43,034 nt of DNA from Bifidobacterium sp. (lineage in GTDB: Bacteria > Actinomycetota > Actinomycetes > Actinomycetales > Bifidobacteriaceae). The position numbers and the translations under genes are program-made. Position 1 is the first letter of the stretch. Every line of letters starts with the position of its first letter. Below are positions 7,986-15,572 of this stretch, piece after piece. Location: assembly GCA_022649135.1 (NCBI GenBank), contig JALCNP010000019.1, forward strand, positions 1 to 43,034, written 5' to 3'. The notes under the pieces are model-generated. The model worked only from the letters and a program-made list of their open reading frames with translations. It was not told where the DNA came from and searched no databases.

Positions 7986-9308
7986 ATGAAAGAGAAAAGG
8001 ATGGAGGGGCATATGCAACGTTCCGCCAAGAATCACCTGTGGCGTGATCGCGGTCGATTCCTGCACAGGCTCATCAAGCCGCTGTTCAGCATCGGTGCCG
8101 TGCTCGGCCTCGTGCTCACGGTGGGTGGCTGCGGCTCGTCGACCGCGGCATCGGGAACGATCTCGTTCTGGAACGGCCTGGTCGGGGATGATGGTCCTGC
8201 CATGCAGCGCATCATCAGGGAGTACAATGCGACGAACCCGCAGTACAAGGTCGTGTTTCAGCCGATGAACGGCAACGATCTGACGACCAAGATCTATTCC
8301 GTCATGCAGACCGGTCAGAACATTCCCGATCTCATTATCGGAGACCAGTTCCAGACGTCCGTCCTGCAGTCGCAGGGCATGCTCGACACCATGGTGGACT
8401 GGCAGAGGTACGAGCCAGATCTCGTCGGTAGGAACTATCTTCCGCAGACGTGGAAAAACGCGACCGTCAACGGGACCGTCTACGGAATTCCGCTGTACCT
8501 GTACCAGATGGCCGTGTACTACAACAAGGACCTCGTCAACAAATATCATCTGAACTACATACTCGACGACGGATTCGTCACCACCTCGGAGCTCCAGTCC
8601 ATGAAGGGCAAGCTCCCCAAGGGGGTATACGGCTTCGCCACCGGCAATCTTCCGTGGGCCTTCATGTCGCTTCTGTACAGTGCCGGCGGAACGTTGGAGA
8701 ACAACATGGCCGATCTGACGACAGGCGTGTGGCGCAAGCCGATGGAGGCGCTGCGCAAGGCGAACGAGATGGGCGTTCTCGCACCCATCGACGTGGACGG
8801 GGAGCAGGCCTTCGGCTCGGGCAAGGCCGTCTTTGCGCAGCTTGGCACGTGGGCGCAGGGGAACATGTCCAAGACCCTGGGGGCGAACAAGATCGCGGAG
8901 GCGAATACGCTGCAGTACGGCGACAGAAACTTCTCGAACTTCATGTTCCAGCAGAACTGGCTGCAGCTCAAGGATCCGCACCGCTCCGAGGCACGGTCCC
9001 GCGGTGCCGCGCAATTCGTGGATTTCGTCTACAGGCATTGGATGGAATGGTCGGATGTCGGCTCGATCTCGCCCGCGTACCGAGACCTGAACAACCCGGC
9101 CTACAAGAAGCTGATCCAGGCAAGCTTCACGAATTCGGAAAGCGAGCGCCGGCACATCAAGACATCGAACTACATCTATGGCGGCTATGCCTCCTCGGCA
9201 TGGGGATCATACGCCGACACCGTCTTCAACAACGTCTCGTTGGACGAGGGTCTGAAGACCATAAATCTGACAGCCCAGGGGCAAATCGAGATTCAGGAGG
9301 AGTCATGA
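7986..9308 (+). CDS. ABC transporter solute-binding lipoprotein (CUT1 carbohydrate family)
   Basis: A 440-residue extracellular binding protein of the family 1 (MalE-like) type. A basic N-terminus is followed by the hydrophobic helix LFSIGAVLGLVLTVGGC, which ends in a lipobox-like VGGC for lipid anchoring. ISFWNGLVGDDGPAMQRIIREY and PDLIIGDQFQTS are typical first-lobe sequences of sugar-binding proteins. VYGIPLYLYQMAVYYNKDL and the later GTWAQGNMSK match the ligand-pocket region of the family. The ATG at 7986 follows CGGAGAAAACG, a leader shared with the preceding GH43 gene; the in-frame ATG at 8013 behind GGAGGGG is an alternative. It is transcribed from the operator-flanked promoter and runs into the permease genes. 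Arabinose-containing oligosaccharides are the likely ligand, by context. Confidence 0.92.
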   Translation: MKEKRMEGHMQRSAKNHLWRDRGRFLHRLIKPLFSIGAVLGLVLTVGGCGSSTAASGTISFWNGLVGDDGPAMQRIIREYNATNPQYKVVFQPMNGNDLTTKIYSVMQTGQNIPDLIIGDQFQTSVLQSQGMLDTMVDWQRYEPDLVGRNYLPQTWKNATVNGTVYGIPLYLYQMAVYYNKDLVNKYHLNYILDDGFVTTSELQSMKGKLPKGVYGFATGNLPWAFMSLLYSAGGTLENNMADLTTGVWRKPMEALRKANEMGVLAPIDVDGEQAFGSGKAVFAQLGTWAQGNMSKTLGANKIAEANTLQYGDRNFSNFMFQQNWLQLKDPHRSEARSRGAAQFVDFVYRHWMEWSDVGSISPAYRDLNNPAYKKLIQASFTNSESERRHIKTSNYIYGGYASSAWGSYADTVFNNVSLDEGLKTINLTAQGQIEIQEES

Positions 9309-9364
9309 TGCGCATAGGACAATGGAACGACTCCGCGATCGCCGAGAGGAGGAATTCGCTATGA
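9305..9364 (+). CDS. 19-codon ORF bridging binding protein and permease
   Basis: An ATG at 9305 overlaps the stop of the binding-protein gene (ATGA) and is preceded by a strong AGGAGGAG at about 9294-9302. The frame encodes MMRIGQWNDSAIAERRNSL and stops at a TGA that overlaps the permease ATG at 9361 (again ATGA). The permease also has its own AGAGGAGG at 9345-9352, inside the small ORF. Ribosomes could pass from one gene to the next through two overlaps. It may be a coupling peptide with no function of its own, a small membrane-independent protein, or a leftover of an older permease start. Nothing in the sequence identifies a domain. Its reality needs translation data. Confidence 0.4.
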   Translation: MMRIGQWNDSAIAERRNSL

Positions 9365-10308
9365 ACTCCTCACGTGCAATGACCGCGAACGGAACCGATG
9401 ACATCCGCGGCTCCATCCGTGCATCCCAGTCCATCAAACGCCGTGAGTCGATATGGCATGCATTGCCCTACATCGCTCCCCACTTCATCATATTCGCCGT
9501 TTTCGGCATCATCCCGATCGTTTTCGGCATCTACCTGGCCTTTACCCGGTGGAATATGGTGGGGAATCCGAAGTTTGTGGGTTTCGCCAACTTTGAAAAG
9601 ATCTTCGACCCCACGTCGTATTTCTATTCCCTGTTCTGGAGGGATCTGTGGCACACGCTTCTTTTCGTCGTCATCATCGTGCCCCTCACGATCGTGGTGC
9701 CGCTGCTGTTGGCGCAGGCCCTGTCGCTGAAAGGCCTCAAGGGGGCCGGTCTCTTCCAGGCGATCTTCTACATTCCCGGTCTGATCTCCATTTCGGCCGG
9801 TGCATTGGTGTGGAAGATGGTGTTCAACTCGGAATTCGGCCTTCTGAACACCACGTTCAAGCTGAACGTCAACTGGCTTGGCGCGAATCCCTATGCGTGG
9901 ATCACGATTGTCGTCCTGAGCCTGTGGGCCGGGATCGGCGGCAACCTGGTCATCTACCGTTCGGCGCTTTCGGGAGTCGATGAGAGTCTGTACGAGGCGG
10001 CCCGCGTCGATGGCGCCGGGGCGGTCAGAATCTTCTTCTCGATCACTCTTCCCGAGATCAAGTTCCCCCTGTTCTACACGACGATCATGACCACAGCGGG
10101 CGCGTTCAACGTCTGGGGCCAGCCCGTTATGCTGACGGGCGGAGGTCCGGCCTTCAAAACCCAGGTCCTGCTGATGGACATCAAGAACCTCGCGTTTCCC
10201 GCAGGGCCATCCGCGGCGGGCATGGCCTCGGCCATGGCCCTGCTTCTCGGCATCATCCTGATGGTGATCGCCGTTATCCAGCTTGTTTTCATGACGAAGG
10301 AGGACTGA
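9361..10308 (+). CDS. ABC transporter permease (MalF-like)
   Basis: A 315-residue inner-membrane subunit of a CUT1 sugar importer. Six hydrophobic helices are visible, beginning with FIIFAVFGIIPIVFGIYLAF and LLFVVIIVPLTIVVPLLLA. The cytoplasmic coupling loop that contacts the ATPase is ESLYEAARVDGAGAVRIFFS, the EAA motif, at about residues 216-235. AGAGGAGG precedes the ATG by eight bases, and the start also overlaps the 19-codon ORF. It ends four bases before the next permease gene. No ATPase gene lies in the island, so the transporter probably uses a shared MsmK-type ATPase encoded elsewhere, as is common for CUT1 systems of Gram-positive bacteria. Confidence 0.94.
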   Translation: MNSSRAMTANGTDDIRGSIRASQSIKRRESIWHALPYIAPHFIIFAVFGIIPIVFGIYLAFTRWNMVGNPKFVGFANFEKIFDPTSYFYSLFWRDLWHTLLFVVIIVPLTIVVPLLLAQALSLKGLKGAGLFQAIFYIPGLISISAGALVWKMVFNSEFGLLNTTFKLNVNWLGANPYAWITIVVLSLWAGIGGNLVIYRSALSGVDESLYEAARVDGAGAVRIFFSITLPEIKFPLFYTTIMTTAGAFNVWGQPVMLTGGGPAFKTQVLLMDIKNLAFPAGPSAAGMASAMALLLGIILMVIAVIQLVFMTKED

Positions 10309-10311
10309 TCG

Positions 10312-11208
10312 ATGTCTGCCGCAACACTCCACGCGCCGTCCTCGACGCAGATCCCTGACAATAAGGTCACGCGCGTCTCCGGCGTCCTGGTGACCGTTTT
10401 CGTGGTGCTTCTGGTTCTTGCCGTGGCATGGCTGATCCCGATCGCCTATACGATCACCACATCGTTCAAATCGATCGCCGAGTTCACGTCCAACGCATTC
10501 TCGTTCCTGCCGGCGACATGGGTGACCGACAACTACATGACCCTCGTGCAGTCGTCCGCCAGCTATCCCGTGTTCCGCTGGCTGGGCAATTCGTTCATCA
10601 TCTCCACGACGTTCGCCGTCCTGTCCGTCTGCATTGTCGCCCTGGCGGGCTTCGGCTACTCCCGTCTTCAGTTCAGAGGGCGCGACACGCTTTTCTTCGT
10701 GCTGCTGCTGATCTCGATGTTCCCGGGTGTGGTCAACATGATCCCCCAGTACCGCATCGTGGCCACGTTCGGATGGGTCAATACCTACTGGGCGTGCATT
10801 CTGCCCGGTCTGGGCAATGTCGCGAACATCTTCCTCGTGCGCAACTTCATGACCACCATCCCCAAGGAGCTTGATGAGGCCGCCGAGATCGACGGGGCGT
10901 CGGATTTCAAGATTTTCCGATCGATCATGCTTCCGGCCATCCGACCGATTCTGATCGTCATCTTTTTGTTCAGCTTCACCGGTGCGTGGAACGACTTCCT
11001 GTGGCCGACCCTGGTGTTCAACGACATCAACAAAATGCCGGTGACCGCAGGTCTGCAACTGCTGAGCAGCCAGATGGGCCAATACAACCAGATGGGCACC
11101 CTGATGGCGGCCACCTGCCTGGCCATCATTCCGACGCTGCTTCTGTTCATGTTCGCGCAGCGCTACTTCCTGCAGTCCCTGAACATCAACTCCGGGCTGA
11201 AGGGCTGA
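10312..11208 (+). CDS. ABC transporter permease (MalG-like)
   Basis: A 298-residue second membrane subunit of the same importer. It has six hydrophobic helices, starting with VTVFVVLLVLAVAWLIPIAY, and the EAA coupling loop PKELDEAAEIDGASDFKIF at about residues 183-201. AFSFLPATWVTDNY and WNDFLWPTLVFND are common in MalG-type subunits. AAGGAGG stands ahead of the ATG. The spacing to the upstream permease is only three bases, so the two are translated from one transcript and form a heterodimer. Substrate is inferred from the binding protein and GH43 neighbours. Confidence 0.95.
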   Translation: MSAATLHAPSSTQIPDNKVTRVSGVLVTVFVVLLVLAVAWLIPIAYTITTSFKSIAEFTSNAFSFLPATWVTDNYMTLVQSSASYPVFRWLGNSFIISTTFAVLSVCIVALAGFGYSRLQFRGRDTLFFVLLLISMFPGVVNMIPQYRIVATFGWVNTYWACILPGLGNVANIFLVRNFMTTIPKELDEAAEIDGASDFKIFRSIMLPAIRPILIVIFLFSFTGAWNDFLWPTLVFNDINKMPVTAGLQLLSSQMGQYNQMGTLMAATCLAIIPTLLLFMFAQRYFLQSLNINSGLKG

Positions 11209-11355
11209 CGCCCGGTCGGCGGGCCTGCGGAGGTGCGCCCCGTCGCGTGAGGTTTCGCGCTCGGACGCTACACTCGAATGCCGTGGGCGTCGCCGCCGTG
11301 TCGGGCGGTCATAATGAACCGGCGCAGAATGAAGTGAAGGCAGGGAGGAAAGTCG

Positions 11356-11817
11356 ATGATCAGAGCACAGTCGGTATCCGGTGGCGCTTCCGGCGTGGAT
11401 CCCGTCCGGCGCACGGTGGAGCGCGCCATCCTCGGCTGCATTGGCGCATACAACGTTTTTATGGCTTCCGTTACGGTTTTCGTGTATACCAACTGGTTCC
11501 GCGGACGCAGCTATTCGATTCTCGAATCGAGGGGGCTGCTGAAGCAGGGGGCGGGAGATGTCAGCAGCGTCGTGTACGTGGCTGAGATCTACGGTTTCGT
11601 CATCGCGCTCATCGGAGTCGTCTCGATTGTGATCGCATGCAGGGCGATGAGACCGGGATCCGTGTCGCGCGCGATTATCGTGTACCTGTCGCTGGTCACC
11701 CTGTTCTCGTTGGGAACGGCGGATTGGATCGGCCTGATCGGGTATTCGATCTGCCTGACCATCTACTGCGCGCGCATCAAGGCCATACGGATGTCAACCG
11801 CGGGCCGAGATCGCTGA
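11356..11817 (+). CDS. Small membrane protein of unknown function
   Basis: A 153-residue protein that I do not recognise. Four hydrophobic stretches are visible: ILGCIGAYNVFMASVTVFVY, VVYVAEIYGFVIALIGVVSI, AIIVYLSLVTLFSLGT and WIGLIGYSICLTIYC. Short loops join them, and a basic tail (RIKAIRMSTAGRDR) suggests a cytoplasmic C-terminus. A good GGGAGGAAAGTCG leader precedes the ATG, and TACACT at 11268-11273 could be a -10 box, so it may have its own promoter. Its place between the ABC permeases and a third GH43-like gene suggests a link to sugar uptake or sensing, but that is context only. A word close to the island operator (10 of 12 bases) lies inside the gene at 11449-11460. Confidence 0.8.
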   Translation: MIRAQSVSGGASGVDPVRRTVERAILGCIGAYNVFMASVTVFVYTNWFRGRSYSILESRGLLKQGAGDVSSVVYVAEIYGFVIALIGVVSIVIACRAMRPGSVSRAIIVYLSLVTLFSLGTADWIGLIGYSICLTIYCARIKAIRMSTAGRDR

Positions 11818-11903
11818 AACCACGTATATCAAGTGCAAGCGGCGATGGCCGGTGTGGCTGCCATGCCCCCGGCCAGCCCGTTTCGACGAAGGGACGAACA
11901 CGA

Positions 11904-12974
11904 ATGAATGAGACGATGGACCGGTGCGATCAGGAGTACGGATATCTTCTTGTCCACTTCATCGAGGATCCCACGGGCTACGCCGAACAGATCTACATGG
12001 ACCGCTCCGACGGCGACGACCCCAGCCGTTGGATACCTCTGAACGAGGGAAGGCCGATACTCGGATCGACGCTGGGCACGACCGGCGTGCGCGATCCGCA
12101 CATCATACGCAACCCCCACACCGGAATCTGGTATGTGATAGCCACCGATCTTCGGGTGTATGGGGGAGAAACGGGTTCGGAACGCGGATACGACTGGTAT
12201 GACTGGTCCCACCACGGCTCGACGAATCTGATTGTCTGGCAGTCGCCGGATCTGATTCAGTGGAGCTCCCCGCGGACCCTTGACGTCTCGCGTCGCGCCG
12301 ATGGGGGACGGCTGCGGCTCGGTATGGCCTGGGCCTGCGAATGCCTGTGGGTCGACGATTACTATCCGCCCGATCACGGCGGGGATCGTGGGGCGTTCGT
12401 CATGTATTGGTCGTCGAAGCTGTTTGCCGATGACGATCCCGAGCATGCCGACGAATCCGTGCATGACACCGTGCTGTGGGGTTCGACGACCGACTTCACG
12501 CAGGACACCTACCGATACGGCGGCGTGTTCATCGATACCGGCGGGAACTCGATCGATACGACCATGGTGCGGTGCCGTCGCCATGGCGGCGCGGTGCGCA
12601 CCTATCGCATAACCAAGGACAACAGCTTCGACAACGGCATATGGATGGATTCCACTGACGGGGAGCGCTGGTGGGAGCCGCACACACGGTGGACCCGCGT
12701 CCAGAATCGGATCGGCGCGGAATATGATAGCGGCAACGGAGTGGAGGGTCCGGCGGTCTTCCCCGTTCACGGGTCGGCCGATTGCCCTCAGTGGCGCCTG
12801 TTCGTCGATGTCATTCCCTCGATCGGATACCGGCCGATGGTTTCCGACAATCTCGACGAGGGATGGAGACCCCTGGACGATCCCGCGTTCCTTCTGTCGC
12901 CCCATACCAAGCATGGAGGGGTGGCCTCACTGACCCGGGCCGAGTACGACAGGGTGGTCGCGACATTCGGCTGA
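11904..12974 (+). CDS. GH43-like glycosidase with altered WAPE motif
   Basis: A 356-residue cytoplasmic protein with the GH43 propeller pattern. GVRDPHIIRNPHTGIWYVIA carries the putative base Asp64, SSPDL-type repeats follow (WQSPDLIQWSSPRTLDVS), and NGVEGPAVF holds the putative acid Glu281. The usual WAPE tetrad reads WACE at about residues 143-146, with cysteine replacing proline. DYYPPDHGGDRGAFVMYWSS resembles a distinct group of bifidobacterial GH43-like proteins as I recall it. No signal peptide is present, so it would act on imported sugars. GAAGGGACGAACACG precedes the ATG at 11904; an in-frame ATG follows at 11916. It is the last gene of the island and ends at a strong terminator. Confidence 0.82.
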   Translation: MNETMDRCDQEYGYLLVHFIEDPTGYAEQIYMDRSDGDDPSRWIPLNEGRPILGSTLGTTGVRDPHIIRNPHTGIWYVIATDLRVYGGETGSERGYDWYDWSHHGSTNLIVWQSPDLIQWSSPRTLDVSRRADGGRLRLGMAWACECLWVDDYYPPDHGGDRGAFVMYWSSKLFADDDPEHADESVHDTVLWGSTTDFTQDTYRYGGVFIDTGGNSIDTTMVRCRRHGGAVRTYRITKDNSFDNGIWMDSTDGERWWEPHTRWTRVQNRIGAEYDSGNGVEGPAVFPVHGSADCPQWRLFVDVIPSIGYRPMVSDNLDEGWRPLDDPAFLLSPHTKHGGVASLTRAEYDRVVATFG

Positions 12975-12978
12975 GGTA

Positions 12979-13024
12979 GGAGCGGACCACCCCCCCTGAA
13001 GGGGCTGGTCCGCTCCCGCCTTTT
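12979..13024 (+). terminator. Strong terminator closing the carbohydrate island
   Basis: GGAGCGGACCA pairs perfectly with TGGTCCGCTCC, with a further inner CCCC/GGGG pair around TGAA, and TTTT follows at 13021-13024. It lies between the convergent GH43-like gene and the PBP gene, so it can also serve the opposite strand. Confidence 0.85.
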
Positions 13025-13039
13025 GGTCCCGCTTCCCTC

Positions 13040-15376
13040 TCACGCGCCGCCGTCGGAACTGGACTTCGATGTCGTTCCGGAATTGGAATTTGAGGAGCCG
13101 CTTGACCCCGACCCCGACCCCGATCCTGACCCCGACCCCGATCCTGACCCAGATCCTGACCCTGATCCAGATCCAGATCCAGACCCCGAGGTGCCGTTCT
13201 GCGATCCATCGGAGGCGGAAGAGGACTGCGTCGCGGTGGGCGAGGGAGTGCTTGTCGATGTCCCGCTGCCGTTTCCGCTGCTCGTGCTGCCGCTGCTGTT
13301 TTCCTTATAGTTATATTGGGTCGTCGTCTTCGCGCCGGTTCCCCATGTCCCGTCCGGTCCTCCGACCTTGCCGGTGTCGGTGGCGGTGGGGAAGGCCTGA
13401 TCGGGGGTGTCGGCCAGTGCCTGGGTCATGTATTTCGTAAAGAGATGGACCGGATAGTCGCTTCCTCCTGAATACCCGCTGAAGGAGGGGATGACCTGCG
13501 GGCTGCCCTGCGCGTTGGGGTACCACATGGCGAATACCGTGACCATGTTCGGGGTGAATCCGACGAAGCTTCCCGATGTCTCGTCGTTGGCGGTTCCCGA
13601 CTTTCCTGCGATCGTCTTTCCGATGGATCTGGCCTCCGTCGCGGTGCCGTACTGCACGGTGCCCGTCATGGCCTTGTCGACGAGATCCGTGTCGCTGGCT
13701 GCGAACACGTGCTCGGAGGAGGTGTCCGCCTTGTACAGCTCCTTTCCGGATGAATCCTGCACGTTCGCCACGATGTGCAGGGCGACCTTGTTGCCCTGAT
13801 TGGCTATCGTCTCATAGGCCTGGGCGATGTCGCTGACATGGACCCCATCGTTGCCCAGAACGGTGAAGGGATTGGTTCCGGTGACCAGCTTGTTGCTGAT
13901 TCCCGCCGCGTTCGCTATCTGCGCGACCTTTTTCGCGCCCAGCTTCTCCTGCACGCCCATGTAGACGGTGTTCACCGAATTGGCGGTGGCACTGTAGAGA
14001 TTGATGTACCCGTAGCTTTCGTTGTCGAAGTTCTGTACGGAGTCGGTGATTCCGGTGAACTTCTGGGGGGAGTTCCCGTCGAACGTGGTGTTGAGGCTCA
14101 CGCCCGCCTGTATGGCTCCCAGAAGCGCGAACGGCTTCATGGTCGAACCCGGTTCGTACAGCGCCTGGGTGGCGTTGTTCAGCTGTTTGGCAAGATAGTC
14201 GTCCCCTCCATACAGCGCGATTATGGAACCGTCCTTGACGTTCACCGACATGCTCCCCACCTGAAGCCCGCTGGGCACGATGCCCTTGCCTCCCTGGGAG
14301 GGGCTGGCGACCTGGTACATCTCGTCCTGCTTGGGCTTCTGTATCGTCGTGGTGATCCTGTAGCCGCCGGTGTCCAGTTCGTCGTCGGTGAAGGCCTTGT
14401 CCCCCGTGAGCTCGCTGCGCACCATCTGCAGAAGATAGCCGTTCGGCCCCGAATAGGAGTTCTGCTGCCTGTCGCTGATGGTGGTCGGCATCGCGGCGTC
14501 CTTGGCCCGCTTGGCGTCGATGTAGTTGTTGTCCCTCATGATGCGGATAACGCGGTGGAAGCGAAAGGTCGCCTCCTTCGGCTCGATCGCCGGATCCCAC
14601 CTGCTCGGGGAGGGGATGATGCCGGCGAGCATTGCGGCCTGGGACAGGGTGAGGTCCTTCGCGTCCTTGTTGAAGTAGGCCTGTGCCGCCGCCTGGATGC
14701 CGTATGCGCCGCGTCCCCAGTAGATGGTGTTCATGTAGTTGCACAGGATGTCGCTTTTGCTTTGGGTCTGGGTGATTTTCAACGCCAGGAACGCCTCATG
14801 CAGCTTGCCGGTGTATGAGTGGGTGTCTCCGAGATAGTAGCGCTCCGCATACTGCTGGGTGATTGTGGATCCGCCCTGCCTCGATCCGGTGGTGATGTTG
14901 TTGAACAGGGCTCGTGCGATGCCTCGTAGATCGACCCCGCTGTCGCGGTAGAAGGATTGGTTCTCCGAGGAGACTATGGCGTTGCCGATGTAGGAGGGAA
15001 GCGCCTTGCAATCGATGATCTCGCGGTTCTGCTCGGCGAACGAACCCATCTGCGTCTTTCCGTCGGCGTAGTAGACGGTCGTTTTCGCCGCCATGGCGAT
15101 CTTCTCGGGCTGTGGCACCTCGGTCGTGGTATACATGTAGGCGAAGAAGCCGATTCCGCACACCAGCATCAGGCCGACGAGCCCCAGGAGCCATTTCAGC
15201 ACCCTGTGCCTGCCGCGGCCCCTCGGCCTGCGTGGACCGCTTCCGTTCGAACGATGCGCGCCCCCGCCGGTGTGGCGGGATGCGGATGTGCGCAAGACGG
15301 TGGTGCGTGAATTGCGTCGGGCGCCCGAAGGGGAGCCGGGGCGCGCTGATGAGACACGACGAGACTGAGAAACCAT
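13040..15376 (-). CDS. Class A penicillin-binding protein (glycosyltransferase-transpeptidase)
   Basis: A 778-residue bifunctional cell-wall synthase that polymerises lipid II and cross-links the glycan strands outside the membrane. A basic, arginine-rich cytoplasmic head is followed by one membrane helix (WLLGLVGLMLVCGIGFFAY). The GT51 domain has SSENQSFYRDSGVD near residue 138, GGSTITQQYAERYYL and YWGRGAYGIQAAAQAYF. The transpeptidase has the catalytic serine in GSTMKP (about 411), SVN and KSGT (about 593). The tail is Ser/Thr-rich and ends in about fourteen Ser-Gly repeats. I chose the ATG at 15376 although no clear ribosome site precedes it; longer forms run into the divergent promoter. 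TTGTGA and TATGCC with 17-base spacing (15446-15474, minus strand) could be its promoter. Confidence 0.95.
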   Translation of the reverse strand: MVSQSRRVSSARPGSPSGARRNSRTTVLRTSASRHTGGGAHRSNGSGPRRPRGRGRHRVLKWLLGLVGLMLVCGIGFFAYMYTTTEVPQPEKIAMAAKTTVYYADGKTQMGSFAEQNREIIDCKALPSYIGNAIVSSENQSFYRDSGVDLRGIARALFNNITTGSRQGGSTITQQYAERYYLGDTHSYTGKLHEAFLALKITQTQSKSDILCNYMNTIYWGRGAYGIQAAAQAYFNKDAKDLTLSQAAMLAGIIPSPSRWDPAIEPKEATFRFHRVIRIMRDNNYIDAKRAKDAAMPTTISDRQQNSYSGPNGYLLQMVRSELTGDKAFTDDELDTGGYRITTTIQKPKQDEMYQVASPSQGGKGIVPSGLQVGSMSVNVKDGSIIALYGGDDYLAKQLNNATQALYEPGSTMKPFALLGAIQAGVSLNTTFDGNSPQKFTGITDSVQNFDNESYGYINLYSATANSVNTVYMGVQEKLGAKKVAQIANAAGISNKLVTGTNPFTVLGNDGVHVSDIAQAYETIANQGNKVALHIVANVQDSSGKELYKADTSSEHVFAASDTDLVDKAMTGTVQYGTATEARSIGKTIAGKSGTANDETSGSFVGFTPNMVTVFAMWYPNAQGSPQVIPSFSGYSGGSDYPVHLFTKYMTQALADTPDQAFPTATDTGKVGGPDGTWGTGAKTTTQYNYKENSSGSTSSGNGSGTSTSTPSPTATQSSSASDGSQNGTSGSGSGSGSGSGSGSGSGSGSGSGSGSGSSGSSNSNSGTTSKSSSDGGA
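13104..13187. repeat. Hexanucleotide repeat GAYCCN x14 inside the PBP gene
   Basis: Fourteen consecutive units of GAYCCN (mainly GACCCC, GATCCT, GATCCA) encode the Ser-Gly tail of the PBP on the minus strand. Because the unit is six bases, gain or loss of copies keeps the frame and would only change tail length. The synonymous mixture of units suggests it is older than a fresh expansion at one end, while GATCCA x3 and GACCCC x3 look like recent copies. Confidence 0.9.
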
Positions 15377-15445
15377 GCCATCAACGGTAACCGCAGGTCC
15401 TGAAAAACGGTGCGTGTTTAACGGAACCCTTACAAATCGACAAAG

Positions 15446-15474
15446 GGCATAGGAATGTCGCAATAGTCTCACAA
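15446..15474 (-). promoter_or_regulatory. Putative promoter of the PBP gene
   Basis: On the minus strand TTGTGA and TATGCC are separated by exactly 17 bases, about 70 bases upstream of the chosen start codon. It lies in the 196-base divergent region shared with ino1. Confidence 0.4.
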
Positions 15475-15572
15475 TCTCATATTTATGCGTCGTTGTCAGT
15501 CGTTTCACTGAATTCGACGCTATGCTTGAATGTTGGAATACGCAACGTCGATAAGTATAAAGAGGAGTCGAT

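Noticed and set aside
8013..8024. A TGCAACGTTCCG word in the start of the binding-protein gene as a sixth operator
   Set aside because: Only the left half matches the operator consensus; the right half does not.
7440..9155. A 571-codon minus-strand frame opposite the binding-protein gene
   Set aside because: It runs across the promoter and operators and the transporter gene, has no recognisable domain, and is a shadow of the + strand genes.
9370..11082. A 570-codon minus-strand frame opposite the two permeases
   Set aside because: Its extremely charged, repetitive-looking composition is what the antisense of hydrophobic helices gives; both permeases are clear.
13104..13187. Possible CRISPR array
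   Set aside because: The units are six bases with no spacers and encode a protein tail.
13023..13310. A + strand frame with a long Asp-Pro repeat
   Set aside because: It is the antisense reading of the hexamer repeat that encodes the Ser-Gly tail of the PBP on the minus strand.
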